Shown here: positions 1 to 7,988 of the stretch, one piece after another
Layout of the letters: every line of letters starts with the position of its first letter
Position numbering within the stretch: position 1 is the stretch's first letter
Source of the DNA: Enterobacter oligotrophicus
Lineage (GTDB): Bacteria; Pseudomonadota; Gammaproteobacteria; Enterobacterales; Enterobacteriaceae
NCBI RefSeq assembly: GCF_009176645.1
Contig: NZ_AP019007.1
Location: forward strand, 372,001-436,000
Length of the DNA stretch: 64,000 bases
Direction: 5' to 3'
Notes under the pieces: generated by a model
Told to the model about the DNA's origin: nothing
Seen by the model: only the letters and a program-made list of their open reading frames with translations
Databases searched by the model: none
Program-made: the position numbers and the translations under genes

Positions 1-159
1 CAGGGAACCACCAATCATCGCGCAGTTGGCCTGTCCTGAACTGGACATCGCCGCTTTCATACCTGGCGTAACGTGTGCAGCAGTCGCCTGCTGAACAGGT
101 TCATTGCTGCAGGCCGATAACAATAACGCGGCACATCCTACCCAAAACGCTGAACGCAT
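1..159 (-). CDS. ydbJ: DUF333-type lipoprotein YdbJ (5' part only)
   Basis: Partial gene: the N-terminal 53 residues are in the window and the rest lies off the left edge. Translation from the ATG at 159 begins MRSAFWVGCAALLLSACSN, a lipoprotein signal peptide with the lipobox LSAC (lipidated Cys at residue 17). The segment ending in CAMIGGSL matches the start of the DUF333 repeat, a small cysteine-containing motif of unknown function. In E. coli ydbJ lies next to hslJ and ydbK, and ydbK follows here too, which supports the name. Function is unknown; it is expected to be membrane-anchored in the periplasm. Confidence 0.8.
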   Translation of the reverse strand, partial: MRSAFWVGCAALLLSACSNEPVQQATAAHVTPGMKAAMSSSGQANCAMIGGSL

Positions 160-477
160 GCTTTAACCCCCCTAATGAATACGAAACCTATGCATAATAG
201 GCATCACCTCCCGTGTCGTCGAGAGCGGAAGTGCGTATTTATGCGCTCCGGAAACAATTTCTCGCAATTTTTCCACTCAAAGTTTGATCTACTCATTGAT
301 GGCGAGAATACCCAGGAGACAAAAGCGAACATTGAAGTTAACCCGCAGCAGGTCACGAAGTGGATTAACGATGAATGGATCGTAGCCGGACACATACCTT
401 ACAGCCCGCGCCGTTCAGTTCCGGAGAATGGTGCCTGACATTCCCCTACCCTCAAATTATCATCACTGCAAATGATC

Positions 478-492
478 ACTTAATCATTATCA
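478..492. promoter_or_regulatory. candidate Fur-like operator
   Basis: The 15 bases read ACTTAAT-C-ATTATCA, matching the 7-1-7 Fur consensus TGATAAT-N-ATTATCA at 11 of 14 positions, with a perfect right half. A second ATTATCA half-site lies at 456-462. The position, about 105 bases upstream of the amidase start, would suit a promoter-proximal operator. I see no clear -10/-35 pair to anchor it, and AT-rich DNA gives such matches by chance. Confidence 0.3.
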
Positions 493-561
493 ATCATACA
501 GATAGTGGTTAATCCCAGGTCACTATTCATTACAAAAACGCGTACCTAATCGGCGTAATGT

Positions 562-590
562 TTCCCTTACTAATCATATTTATAAGGGAA
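562..590 (+). promoter_or_regulatory. inverted repeat masking the Shine-Dalgarno of the amidase gene
   Basis: TTCCCTTA (562-569) and TAAGGGAA (583-590) are perfect 8-base inverse complements separated by 13 bases. The right arm contains the AAGGGA ribosome binding site of the gene starting at 596. In the mRNA this hairpin would hide the Shine-Dalgarno, which suggests translational control of the toxin-like product. The fold is inferred; no stability was computed. Confidence 0.55.
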
Positions 591-595
591 GCATC

Positions 596-955
596 ATGTG
601 GAGTGCTCATAAAGCTGTTGTGTTCGCCAGACATCACGCTGGCCAGCATAGTCAGAAAAGATGTGCTGAGTTTGTATCTAATGCCATTCGCGCTGGCGGT
701 GCGAATTTACATAACACGCATTACGCGAAAGACATGGAAAGTAATTTGATTCTGGCTGGCTTTCACCAGGCTTACGGCGAACCTATCGAAGGTGACGTGG
801 CAGTTATTCAGGCCACCGCCCATCATCCCTATGGGCACGCTTGCATATATGGTGGAAACGGTGTCTGGTACTCTGATTTTGTTCAGCGGACAATGTATCC
901 GGGGCCGGAGTACAGAGCAGTTAAACCGGCATATGCGATATACAGGCACAACTGA
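596..955 (+). CDS. papain-like peptidoglycan amidase, Tae-like T6SS effector candidate
   Basis: 119 residues. A single small CHAP/NlpC-P60 fold is suggested by Cys23 in the segment KRCAEFVSNAI, followed by GDVAVIQ and then His81 in YGHACIYGG and a W-Y-S-D-F strand. This is the usual Cys-His order of cell-wall amidases. There is no signal peptide, so the enzyme would need another route to the periplasm, as the Tae amidases of type VI secretion do. The next gene starts one base after this stop and encodes a secreted protein, the typical layout of an effector and its periplasmic immunity protein. Assignment to a particular Tae family (Tae2 or Tae3 seem closest by size) is not possible by eye. 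The start is set by a strong AAGGGA six bases before the ATG. The T6SS is about 17 kb further on, so this would be an orphan cargo pair. Confidence 0.7.
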   Translation: MWSAHKAVVFARHHAGQHSQKRCAEFVSNAIRAGGANLHNTHYAKDMESNLILAGFHQAYGEPIEGDVAVIQATAHHPYGHACIYGGNGVWYSDFVQRTMYPGPEYRAVKPAYAIYRHN

Positions 956-956
956 C

Positions 957-1409
957 ATGAAAAAAATACTCCTGACAGCCCTGCTCCTGCCATCACTTGC
1001 CTCTGCAGCGCAGAAATTCCCCCCAGAAGCAACCGCCGCATTGAAGTTCAACCGGTGGTACATTTCGCAGATAATGAGCGGTAAAGAACCCCTCACAGAT
1101 TATGCCGCGTTAAGCCGTTATGTAACCCGCGGGACAATCAGCAAGCTAAGAGCCATGGATAAACTTGACCCTAATGAATATGACGCACCCGACGCCGATA
1201 TGTTCATAAAGTCCCAGGGCTATGAAGATGACTGGGGCACCGTCAGTGCCCGTGCGCTCGATTACGATGCCGCGTGCGTGCAGGTGTATATCTCTTTTGG
1301 CAAGAAACGAGATCACACCGTGATTGACTGCATGGTTAAAGAAGATGAGGTCTGGAAAATACAATCCGTTGCGGGAGCGGAAATAATGGACAACCTGAGC
1401 ACCGAATGA
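957..1409 (+). CDS. secreted DUF3828-like protein, probable immunity partner
   Basis: 150 residues from the ATG at 957; the open frame extends further upstream, but that part overlaps the amidase gene and lacks a signal peptide. The N-terminus MKKILLTALLLPSLASAAQK is a clear Sec signal peptide with cleavage after ALASA-type residues near 17. The mature part (F-x-x-W-Y near residue 30, the segment YDAACVQVYISFGKKRDH, then DEVWKIQSV) resembles DUF3828, the fold of YbjP/YqhG-like proteins and of some Tai immunity proteins. It starts one base after the amidase stop, so the two are translationally coupled. Inferred role: binds and blocks the amidase in the periplasm. The family match is from pattern recognition only. 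Confidence 0.6.
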   Translation: MKKILLTALLLPSLASAAQKFPPEATAALKFNRWYISQIMSGKEPLTDYAALSRYVTRGTISKLRAMDKLDPNEYDAPDADMFIKSQGYEDDWGTVSARALDYDAACVQVYISFGKKRDHTVIDCMVKEDEVWKIQSVAGAEIMDNLSTE

Positions 1410-1543
1410 AAACAGTGATATGACAGGGATACTGATGCAATAATCTCCCTGCCGAATCGGGCACCCTTAAGTGCGGCTATAAATCGCTCCAGCACGTCAT
1501 CAACCTTTTTGAATCGCCAGCATGCCTGTGCGCGGTTTACTGA

Positions 1544-1744
1544 TCGCTCACTGCCGGGGCGAACCCATCGTTTATTGCAGGTCAGATGGGCCATGCAACC
1601 GCGAAAATGATTTATGCGGTCTACAGCAAGTGGATCGGAGAAATGGGTAAAAATCAGGTGGATATCATCAACCAAAACTTGCCTGCGGCTCTGCCCCCTG
1701 GATCAATTTGTGCACTCGAAAGCCTTATAACTTCAATGGAATAG
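1544..1744 (+). pseudogene. remnant of a phage-type tyrosine recombinase (C-terminal end)
   Basis: The frame ending with TAG at 1742-1744 translates to SLTAGANPSFIAGQMGHAT and continues KMIYAVYSKWIGEM with a tail containing NQVDIINQNL. This is the conserved C-terminal box of lambdoid-type integrases (AGANP-xFIA-QMGH, then the catalytic Tyr in the VY motif). The frame is closed by a stop at 1541-1543, and no start or N-terminal catalytic residues precede it in frame; the frame just upstream (R-x-H-A-C-A) looks like the preceding R-H-T box in another phase. The gene is a decayed stub. It marks an old integration event between ydbJ and ydbK, beside the amidase/immunity pair. Confidence 0.8.
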
Positions 1745-1760
1745 GGGCGCGTCCTATAAT
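1732..1760 (+). promoter_or_regulatory. candidate ydbK promoter
   Basis: A perfect TATAAT (1755-1760) lies 74 bases before the ydbK ATG, with TTCAAT (1732-1737) 17 bases upstream as a weak -35. It sits directly at the end of the integrase remnant. The -10 is convincing; the -35 is not, so an activator (SoxS is known for E. coli ydbK) may be needed. Confidence 0.4.
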
Positions 1761-1833
1761 AAGGGAATAATTATCAGGGCTCGTCGCCGTTTCACGGGTC
1801 CCTCTTTTTTGCGCAATGTAAGGGTGTTGTCCT

Positions 1834-4800
1834 ATGCAAACTATTGACGGTAATGGTGCGGTCGCGTCTGTCGCGTTTCGTACCAGCGAAGTTATCGCCA
1901 TCTACCCGATCACGCCAAGTTCCACGATGGCTGAACAGGCAGATGCCTGGGCCGGGAACGGGCTTAAAAACGTCTGGGGCGATGTCCCCCGCGTCGTTGA
2001 AATGCAGTCGGAGGCCGGGGCGATCGCCGCTGTGCATGGCGCGCTGCAGACTGGCGCATTATCAACGTCGTTTACCTCTTCTCAGGGATTACTGTTGATG
2101 ATCCCGACGCTCTACAAACTGGCAGGTCAGTTAACGCCCTTTGTTTTGCACGTTGCTGCCCGTACCGTAGCCACGCACGCCCTCTCCATTTTTGGCGATC
2201 ATTCCGACGTGATGGCCGTGCGCCAGACCGGTTGCGCCATGCTCTGCGCCAGCAGCGTACAGGAAGCACAAGACTTCGCGCTGATTTCGCACATCGCAAC
2301 CCTTAAGAGTCGCGTACCGTTTATTCATTTCTTTGATGGTTTCCGCACCTCTCACGAGATCAATAAAATCGTTCCGCTGGCAGACGACACCCTTCTGAAC
2401 TTGCTGCCACAGGCGGACATCGATGCCCATCGCGCCCGCGCGCTGAATCCGGAGCACCCGGTGATCCGCGGGACCTCAGCTAACCCTGACACCTACTTCC
2501 AGTCCCGCGAGGCGACAAACCCGTGGTATAACGCGGTTTATGACCACGTCGAACAGGCGATGAACGATTTTGCGGCGGCGACGGGCCGGGAATATAAGCC
2601 GTTTGAATATTACGGTCATCCGCAGGCGGAGCGCGTCATCGTGCTGATGGGCTCCGCGATCGGCACCTGTGAGGAAGTCGTGGATGCACTTCTGACGCGC
2701 GGGGAAAAAGTAGGCGTGCTTAAAGTCCGTCTCTACCGCCCCTTCTCCGCAAAGCACTTACTCTCTGCCCTGCCGGAAAGCGCGCGCACCGTGGCGGTAC
2801 TCGATCGTACCAAAGAGCCAGGCGCTCACGCCGAGCCGCTCTATCTGGACGTGATGACCGCCCTGGCGGAAGCGTTCAATAACGGCGAGCGCGAAACGCT
2901 GCCGCGTGTCATTGGCGGGCGCTATGGTTTGTCCTCTAAAGAATTCGGCCCGGACTGCGTGCTGGCCGTATTTAACGAGCTGAGTGCAGCAAAACCGAAG
3001 CCGCGTTTTACGGTCGGCATTTATGATGACGTCACCCATCTTTCCCTGGCCCTGCCGGAAAATACCCTGCCATCGAACGCAAAACTAGAAGCGCTCTTCT
3101 ATGGTTTAGGCAGCGACGGCAGCGTCTCGGCAACCAAGAACAATATCAAGATCATCGGGAACTCAACGCCGTGGTATGCGCAGGGTTACTTCGTCTATGA
3201 CTCCAAAAAAGCAGGCGGACTGACCGTTTCCCATCTGCGCGTCAGCGAGCAGCCTATCCGCTCAGCCTATCTTATTTCACAGGCGGATTTCGTTGGCTGT
3301 CACCAGCTGCAGTTTATCGATAAATACCAGATGGCAGAGCGCCTGAAGCCTGGTGGTATTTTCCTGCTTAACACACCATACAGTGCAGATGAAGTGTGGG
3401 CGCGGCTACCGCAGGAAGTACAGGCGGTGCTGAACCAGAAACAAGCACGGTTCTTTGTGATCAATGCCGCGAAGATTGCCCGTGAATGTGGCCTGGCGGC
3501 GCGTATCAATACCGTTATGCAGATGGCTTTCTTCCATCTGACCAATATTCTGCCGGGCGACAGCGCGCAAATGGAATTGCAGGGTGCCATTGCAAAAAGC
3601 TACAGCAGCAAAGGCCAGGAGTTGGTCGAGCGTAACTGGCAGGCGCTGGCGCTGGCTCGCGAATCCCTGTTCAACGTTCCGCTGCAGCCGGTTAACGCCG
3701 CCAGCCCGAACCGTCCTCCTGTCGTTTCTGATGCGGCACCTGATTTCGTTAAAACCGTTACAGCAGCCATGCTCGCCGGACTGGGTGACGCCCTGCCCGT
3801 CTCTGCGCTGCCGCCGGACGGCACCTGGCCAATGGGCACGACCCGTTGGGAAAAACGCAACATCGCCGAAGCGATCCCCATCTGGAAAGAAGAGCTGTGT
3901 ACCCAGTGCAACCACTGCGTGGCGGCCTGTCCGCACTCGGCTATTCGTGCCAAAGTGGTTTCGCCGGAAGAGATGGAAGCGGCACCGGCCAGCCTGCACT
4001 CACTGGATGTGAAATCCCGCGATATGCGCGGCCAGAAATATGTTCTGCAGGTCGCGCCAGAGGACTGTACCGGCTGTAATCTGTGTGTTGAAGTCTGCCC
4101 GGCGAAGGATCGCCAGAACCCGGAAATCAAAGCCATCAATATGATGTCGCGTCTGGAGCATGTCGAAGAAGAGAAAGTGAATTATGACTTTTTCCTGAAC
4201 CTGCCGGAAATCGACCGCAGCAAGCTGGAGCGTATTGATATTCGTACATCACAGTTGATTACGCCGCTGTTTGAATACTCTGGTGCCTGCTCCGGCTGTG
4301 GCGAAACGCCGTATATTAAACTGCTGACGCAGCTTTACGGCGACCGTATGCTGATTGCGAACGCGACCGGTTGTTCGTCTATTTACGGCGGTAATCTTCC
4401 TTCAACCCCTTATACGACGGACGCCAACGGGCGCGGTCCGGCGTGGGCTAATTCGCTGTTTGAAGATAATGCCGAGTTTGGCCTGGGCTTCCGCCTGACC
4501 GTCGATCAGCATCGCGCGCGCGTGATGCGCCTTCTTGAACAGTTTGTCGATAAGATCCCGGCTGAACTGAATGACGCGCTGCATGCAGAGGCAACACCGG
4601 ATGTTCGCCGTGAGCAAGTGGCTGAACTGCGCAATGCCCTTCAGGGCGTTGACGGTGCAGAACAGTTGCTGAGAGACGCCGACGCGCTGGTCGAGAAATC
4701 CATCTGGCTGATTGGGGGTGATGGCTGGGCCTACGATATTGGTTTCGGCGGGCTGGATCACGTACTGAGCCTGACCGAAAACGTCAATATTCTGGTGCTG

Positions 4801-5358
4801 GATACGCAGTGTTATTCCAATACGGGCGGCCAGGCATCGAAAGCGACACCTTTAGGTGCTGTCACCAAATTTGGTGAACACGGTAAACGCAAGGCACGTA
4901 AAGATCTCGGTGTCAGCATGATGATGTATGGACACGTGTATGTCGCTCAGATTTCACTGGGGGCACAGCTCAACCAGACGGTGAAAGCGATTCAGGAAGC
5001 AGAGGCGTATCCTGGCCCGTCGCTGATCATCGCCTACAGCCCTTGCGAGGAGCACGGCTATGACCTGGCCCTCAGCCACGATCAGATGCGTCAGTTGACC
5101 GCCACCGGCTTCTGGCCTCTCTACCGGTTCGATCCACGTCGTGCGGATGAAGGAAAATTGCCGCTTGCGCTGGATTCACGTCCGCCGTCAGATGCGCTTG
5201 CCGAGACGTTGATGCAGGAGCAACGCTTCCGTCGTCTCAACGCTCAGCAGCCTGAGGTGGCAGAACAGTTGTGGAAAGATGCGGCAGCCGACCTGCAAAA
5301 GCGTTATGACTTTCTGGCGCAGCTGGCCGGTAAAGCGGAAAAATCGACCAGCGAATGA
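1834..5358 (+). CDS. ydbK: pyruvate:flavodoxin (ferredoxin) oxidoreductase
   Basis: 1174 residues, the normal length for a homodimeric PFOR (NifJ/YdbK). It oxidises pyruvate with CoA to acetyl-CoA and CO2 and passes electrons through three [4Fe-4S] clusters to flavodoxin or ferredoxin. Visible signatures: pyruvate-binding YPITPSS at 24-30; two ferredoxin motifs, C689-xx-C692-xx-C695-xxx-C699-P and C745-xx-C748-xx-C751-xxx-C755-P; the proximal-cluster CSGC at 819-822; and the thiamine-diphosphate site GDGWAYDIG around 962-970 with the later SNTGG. The start has AAGGGTG upstream. The order ydbK then ompN matches E. coli, where the gene is linked to oxidative stress and low-potential electron supply. 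The gene is intact, and a clear terminator follows. Confidence 0.97.
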   Translation: MQTIDGNGAVASVAFRTSEVIAIYPITPSSTMAEQADAWAGNGLKNVWGDVPRVVEMQSEAGAIAAVHGALQTGALSTSFTSSQGLLLMIPTLYKLAGQLTPFVLHVAARTVATHALSIFGDHSDVMAVRQTGCAMLCASSVQEAQDFALISHIATLKSRVPFIHFFDGFRTSHEINKIVPLADDTLLNLLPQADIDAHRARALNPEHPVIRGTSANPDTYFQSREATNPWYNAVYDHVEQAMNDFAAATGREYKPFEYYGHPQAERVIVLMGSAIGTCEEVVDALLTRGEKVGVLKVRLYRPFSAKHLLSALPESARTVAVLDRTKEPGAHAEPLYLDVMTALAEAFNNGERETLPRVIGGRYGLSSKEFGPDCVLAVFNELSAAKPKPRFTVGIYDDVTHLSLALPENTLPSNAKLEALFYGLGSDGSVSATKNNIKIIGNSTPWYAQGYFVYDSKKAGGLTVSHLRVSEQPIRSAYLISQADFVGCHQLQFIDKYQMAERLKPGGIFLLNTPYSADEVWARLPQEVQAVLNQKQARFFVINAAKIARECGLAARINTVMQMAFFHLTNILPGDSAQMELQGAIAKSYSSKGQELVERNWQALALARESLFNVPLQPVNAASPNRPPVVSDAAPDFVKTVTAAMLAGLGDALPVSALPPDGTWPMGTTRWEKRNIAEAIPIWKEELCTQCNHCVAACPHSAIRAKVVSPEEMEAAPASLHSLDVKSRDMRGQKYVLQVAPEDCTGCNLCVEVCPAKDRQNPEIKAINMMSRLEHVEEEKVNYDFFLNLPEIDRSKLERIDIRTSQLITPLFEYSGACSGCGETPYIKLLTQLYGDRMLIANATGCSSIYGGNLPSTPYTTDANGRGPAWANSLFEDNAEFGLGFRLTVDQHRARVMRLLEQFVDKIPAELNDALHAEATPDVRREQVAELRNALQGVDGAEQLLRDADALVEKSIWLIGGDGWAYDIGFGGLDHVLSLTENVNILVLDTQCYSNTGGQASKATPLGAVTKFGEHGKRKARKDLGVSMMMYGHVYVAQISLGAQLNQTVKAIQEAEAYPGPSLIIAYSPCEEHGYDLALSHDQMRQLTATGFWPLYRFDPRRADEGKLPLALDSRPPSDALAETLMQEQRFRRLNAQQPEVAEQLWKDAAADLQKRYDFLAQLAGKAEKSTSE

Positions 5359-5365
5359 TATCCAC

Positions 5366-5389
5366 TGCCCGGCTTGTCCGGGCATTTTT
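5366..5389 (+). terminator. rho-independent terminator of ydbK
   Basis: TGCCCGG (5366-5372), loop CTTGT, CCGGGCA (5378-5384), then TTTTT (5385-5389). The perfect 7-base GC-rich stem starts 8 bases after the ydbK stop. Confidence 0.9.
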
Positions 5390-5394
5390 GCCAT

Positions 5395-5510
5395 AAAAAA
5401 AAGCCCGATGTATTCACATCGGGCTAATCCAGATTATCAATGAATATCAATTAACAAAGTAAATCATATTCACGCGAATTATGGATGAAGAAATCTTAAA
5501 GGCATATAAC
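5395..5510 (-). ncRNA. micC: small RNA MicC
   Basis: On the minus strand the sequence from 5510 begins GTTATATGCCTTTA, identical to the 5' end of E. coli MicC. It ends in a perfect 10-base stem (5402-5411 with 5416-5425, loop ATTC) followed by eight U residues (5402 back to 5395). Location between ydbK and ompN and orientation opposite to both are also as in E. coli. MicC is a Hfq-dependent regulator that pairs with the ompC leader to block translation. After the first 14 bases the body differs from E. coli, so the pairing region may be partly changed. The ends are placed by similarity and by the terminator. Confidence 0.8.
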
Positions 5511-5747
5511 AGCGCAAAGGTTACCTGTTTTGGCGCGGAATTAATAATTTTTATTTCATATAATTCTCAATAAAACATTCACCCTATCAATCATCATTTC
5601 CTGCGTATAATCCGGTTTAGATTTTACTTAATTCGTAACAATTATATTTTATTACTCTTTAGCGGGAGTGATTTAGCATGGGACATCTTTCCACACTGGA
5701 AAGTTCACGTAGTTAATAAATAAAAACAATTGCAAAGGAATAAACAA

Positions 5748-6857
5748 ATGCAAAGAAAAGTACTGGCAATGGTTATCCCCGCTCTGTTAATGGCTGGCGC
5801 AGCACATGCAGCTGAAATTTATAACAAGGATGGCAACAAACTGGATCTGTACGGAAAAGTAGATGGTCTGCACTACTTCTCTGATGATAAAGGTGCCGAT
5901 GGCGATCAAACTTATATGCGTCTGGGCTTCAAAGGTGAAACCCAGATCAATGACATGATGACCGGTTACGCACAGTGGGAATACAACATTCAGGCCAACA
6001 ACACCGAAGGCTCTGAAAACCAGTCCTGGACGCGTCTGGCGTTTGCCGGGGTGAAAGTAGGCGACTACGGTTCATTTGATTACGGTCGTAACTACGGCGT
6101 ACTGTACGACGTTGAAGGCTGGACCGATATGCTGCCTGAGTTCGGTGGCGACTCCTACAGCAAAGCCGATAACTTTATGACCAACCGTGCAAACGGCGTG
6201 GCAACCTACCGCAATACTGATTTTTATGGTCTGGTGCAGGGTCTGAACTTTGCGCTGCAGTACCAGGGTAATAACGAAGAGGCGAACAACAACCAGGAAG
6301 GGACGAACAACGGTCGTGACACTCGCCACGAGAACGGTGACGGCTTCGGTATCTCTACCACCTACGATTTCGGTATGGGCTTCAGCGCGGGTGCCGCGTA
6401 TGCCTCTTCTGACCGTACCAATGACCAGGTCACCAACACTACCGCAGGCGGCGACAAAGCGGATGCCTGGACTGCTGGTCTGAAATACGACGCCAATAAT
6501 ATTTATCTGGCAGCAATGTATTCAGAAACCCGCAATATGACGCCATACGGTAATAATGAGAATGCCGTTGCAAACAAAACCCAGAACTTTGAAGTTACCG
6601 CGCAATACCAGTTCGATTTCGGTCTGCGTCCGGCGATTTCTTACCTGCAGTCAAAAGGTAAAGACCTGGGCAAAGGCCAGGACGATCAGGATCTGGTTAA
6701 ATATGCTGATGTTGGCGCAACTTACTATTTCAACAAAAACATGTCCACCTATGTTGATTATAAAATCAACCTGCTGGACGAAGACGACCAGTTCTACAAA
6801 AACAATGGCATCGGTACTGATGATATTGTAGCGTTAGGTCTGGTTTATCAGTTCTGA
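5748..6857 (+). CDS. ompN: general outer-membrane porin OmpN
   Basis: 369 residues. A 21-residue signal peptide ([21 protein letters not shown]) precedes the mature N-terminus [16 protein letters not shown], the hallmark of OmpC/OmpF/OmpN trimeric porins. The constriction-loop sequence PEFGGDS is present (about residue 131), and the protein ends in an aromatic YQF, the outer-membrane assembly signal. I chose the ATG at 5748, preceded by AAGGAA, over an upstream in-frame TTG at 5730 that would spoil the signal peptide. It forms a weakly selective channel for small hydrophilic solutes. The name rests on position after ydbK and micC, as in E. coli, because porin paralogues are hard to tell apart. 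The 237-base leader between MicC and this gene is very AT-rich and contains a short inverted repeat, CTTTCC/GGAAAG (5687-5703). Confidence 0.9.
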   Translation: MQRKVLAMVIPALLMAGAAHAAEIYNKDGNKLDLYGKVDGLHYFSDDKGADGDQTYMRLGFKGETQINDMMTGYAQWEYNIQANNTEGSENQSWTRLAFAGVKVGDYGSFDYGRNYGVLYDVEGWTDMLPEFGGDSYSKADNFMTNRANGVATYRNTDFYGLVQGLNFALQYQGNNEEANNNQEGTNNGRDTRHENGDGFGISTTYDFGMGFSAGAAYASSDRTNDQVTNTTAGGDKADAWTAGLKYDANNIYLAAMYSETRNMTPYGNNENAVANKTQNFEVTAQYQFDFGLRPAISYLQSKGKDLGKGQDDQDLVKYADVGATYYFNKNMSTYVDYKINLLDEDDQFYKNNGIGTDDIVALGLVYQF

Positions 6858-6864
6858 TTTGCAT

Positions 6865-6896
6865 AGCCCGCATATTTTTGCGGGCTAACTCTTTTT
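6865..6896 (+). terminator. rho-independent terminator of ompN
   Basis: AGCCCGCA (6865-6872) and TGCGGGCT (6879-6886) form an 8-base stem with a 6-base loop; TTTTT follows at 6892-6896. Confidence 0.85.
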
Positions 6897-6994
6897 ATAC
6901 TTTACACTGCACACGTCATAATACTTTCAACTTGCACAATTGAACCCTCCTGTAAGATGATTACCTTCTGTCACAAGCGGTAAGGGGCATCGCC

Positions 6995-7207
6995 ATGGTT
7001 CATCATCCTGTCAAATCTTCACGTATTGCCTCCATCGCCTATGATGAACAAAGCGCCACGCTTGAGGTTCGCTTTCGCGACCGTACCACGTTGCAGTATC
7101 AGCGCGTTCCGGCCCGCATATTTTCTGATTTTTTGAGTGTCGTCTCAAAAGGCCGCTTCTATGATGGTGTCGTGAAGGGCAAGTTTAAGGAGATCAGGGT
7201 GCGGTGA
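6995..7207 (+). CDS. KTSC domain protein
   Basis: 70 residues, fully covered by one KTSC domain: SSRIASIAYDEQSATLEVRF at the start, a YQRVPARIFSDF middle part, and a C-terminal KGRFYDGVVKGKF. The family is named after a C-terminal KTSC-like motif; its molecular role is unknown, though some members are fused to lysyl-tRNA synthetase-like or RNA-related domains. AAGGGG precedes the ATG. It converges with the GFA-type gene, with only nine bases between the stops and no terminator. Confidence 0.8.
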   Translation: MVHHPVKSSRIASIAYDEQSATLEVRFRDRTTLQYQRVPARIFSDFLSVVSKGRFYDGVVKGKFKEIRVR

Positions 7208-7216
7208 CGTCATCCG

Positions 7217-7633
7217 TTAATCCCCCTTTTCTTTACGAAATGAAAGATAGCCCAACACGCCACTGTCCCCGTCCATGGGGTGGTTAACGCCATCCATCAC
7301 CACCACGTCAGCAAAATCGAAGGGTGAGACATTTTCGAAACACGCGACGTTGACACCATACTGATTTGGGTTGGAACGTCTCTGATGAAATGTATAAATA
7401 CCGCAGACCGAGCAGAAAAAGTGCCGCGCAGTACCCGTGTTAAAACGATACTCGGTGAGTTTATCTTCGCCTTTCGTGACGATGATCCCCGACAACGGTG
7501 CGGAGACCGCAATGGCTCCGCGCATCCGACAATAAGAACAGCTACAGCGACGCGCGGTATTAAAACCGTCCGTCAGCTCCACGGTGAACGTCACCGCCCC
7601 ACAATGACATTGCGCATTACGTTTTTCTGCCAT
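7217..7633 (-). CDS. GFA-family (CENP-V/GFA) zinc-binding protein
   Basis: 138 residues. The cysteine pattern C9-x-C11, C30-x-C32-xx-C35 and C74-xx-C77-G is that of the glutathione-dependent formaldehyde-activating (Gfa/CENP-V) fold, which binds two zinc ions. The founding member Gfa was proposed to accelerate the formaldehyde-glutathione adduct, but most bacterial relatives have no proven activity, so the substrate is unknown. The start lies 3 bases after the stop of the upstream 65-residue gene, which suggests an operon of the two. Confidence 0.85.
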   Translation of the reverse strand: MAEKRNAQCHCGAVTFTVELTDGFNTARRCSCSYCRMRGAIAVSAPLSGIIVTKGEDKLTEYRFNTGTARHFFCSVCGIYTFHQRRSNPNQYGVNVACFENVSPFDFADVVVMDGVNHPMDGDSGVLGYLSFRKEKGD

Positions 7634-7636
7634 CGT

Positions 7637-7834
7637 TCATACCCCTTTTCTCACCAGTTCAGCCGCTTTAACAAAAACCTCATCCTCGATGCCATCGCCT
7701 TTCTGCCTCCCGAGTCTGACCAGTTCAGCAACAATACTTTCACGACTGATGTGCTTCTGTGCAGAGACCAGCCCGATGACCGCAGCACCAATCGCCAGCC
7801 CCACTAATCCTGTTTGTTCGTCTTTATTCTTCAT
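7637..7834 (-). CDS. small conserved-looking protein, unknown function
   Basis: 65 residues starting MKNKDEQTGLVGLAIGAAVIGL. A glycine/alanine-rich hydrophobic stretch (9-25) could be one membrane helix or a soluble hydrophobic helix. It is followed by a charged helical part ending AAELVRKGV. The ATG has GGGAGCATT upstream (AGGGAGC in the minus-strand leader), a good Shine-Dalgarno. It probably shares a transcript with the GFA gene 3 bases downstream. I do not recognise the family. Confidence 0.55.
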   Translation of the reverse strand: MKNKDEQTGLVGLAIGAAVIGLVSAQKHISRESIVAELVRLGRQKGDGIEDEVFVKAAELVRKGV

Positions 7835-7988
7835 GTTAATGCTCCCTCATACCCCTAAAAAGATTAGCAGGAGTACTGTAAAACGTGCTGGTATTCGCCG
7901 CCGCAATCCGTACCATAATGCGAAGTTGGTGCCTTGATGGTCATTCTTGCCCTGCCGGTGCCCCATTTGAGATTTGAGTAAATTATAA

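Larger units (their letters stand above)
160..595. other. intergenic region; no convincing gene
   Basis: AT-rich spacer between ydbJ and the amidase gene. An open frame runs on the plus strand to 438 (from 175, or from an internal ATG at 241). It has no good ribosome binding site and no family I recognise, so I do not call it a gene. The right half holds a candidate Fur-like sequence (478-492) and an inverted repeat over the ribosome binding site of the next gene (562-590); both have their own entries. Confidence 0.5.

Noticed and set aside
175..438. Plus-strand open frame of 87 codons between ydbJ and the amidase gene
   Set aside because: No ribosome binding site at either possible start and no recognised family; the region also reads openly on the other strand. 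Kept only as a remark.
558..749. Plus-strand frame overlapping the amidase gene
   Set aside because: It is out of frame with the CHAP signature and lacks a Shine-Dalgarno; the frame from 596 has both.
792..956. Longer start for the immunity candidate
   Set aside because: It lies inside the amidase gene, and only the ATG at 957 gives a signal peptide.
1313..1675. Minus-strand frame over the integrase remnant
   Set aside because: It is the shadow of the plus-strand integrase-like sequence and shows no domain of its own.
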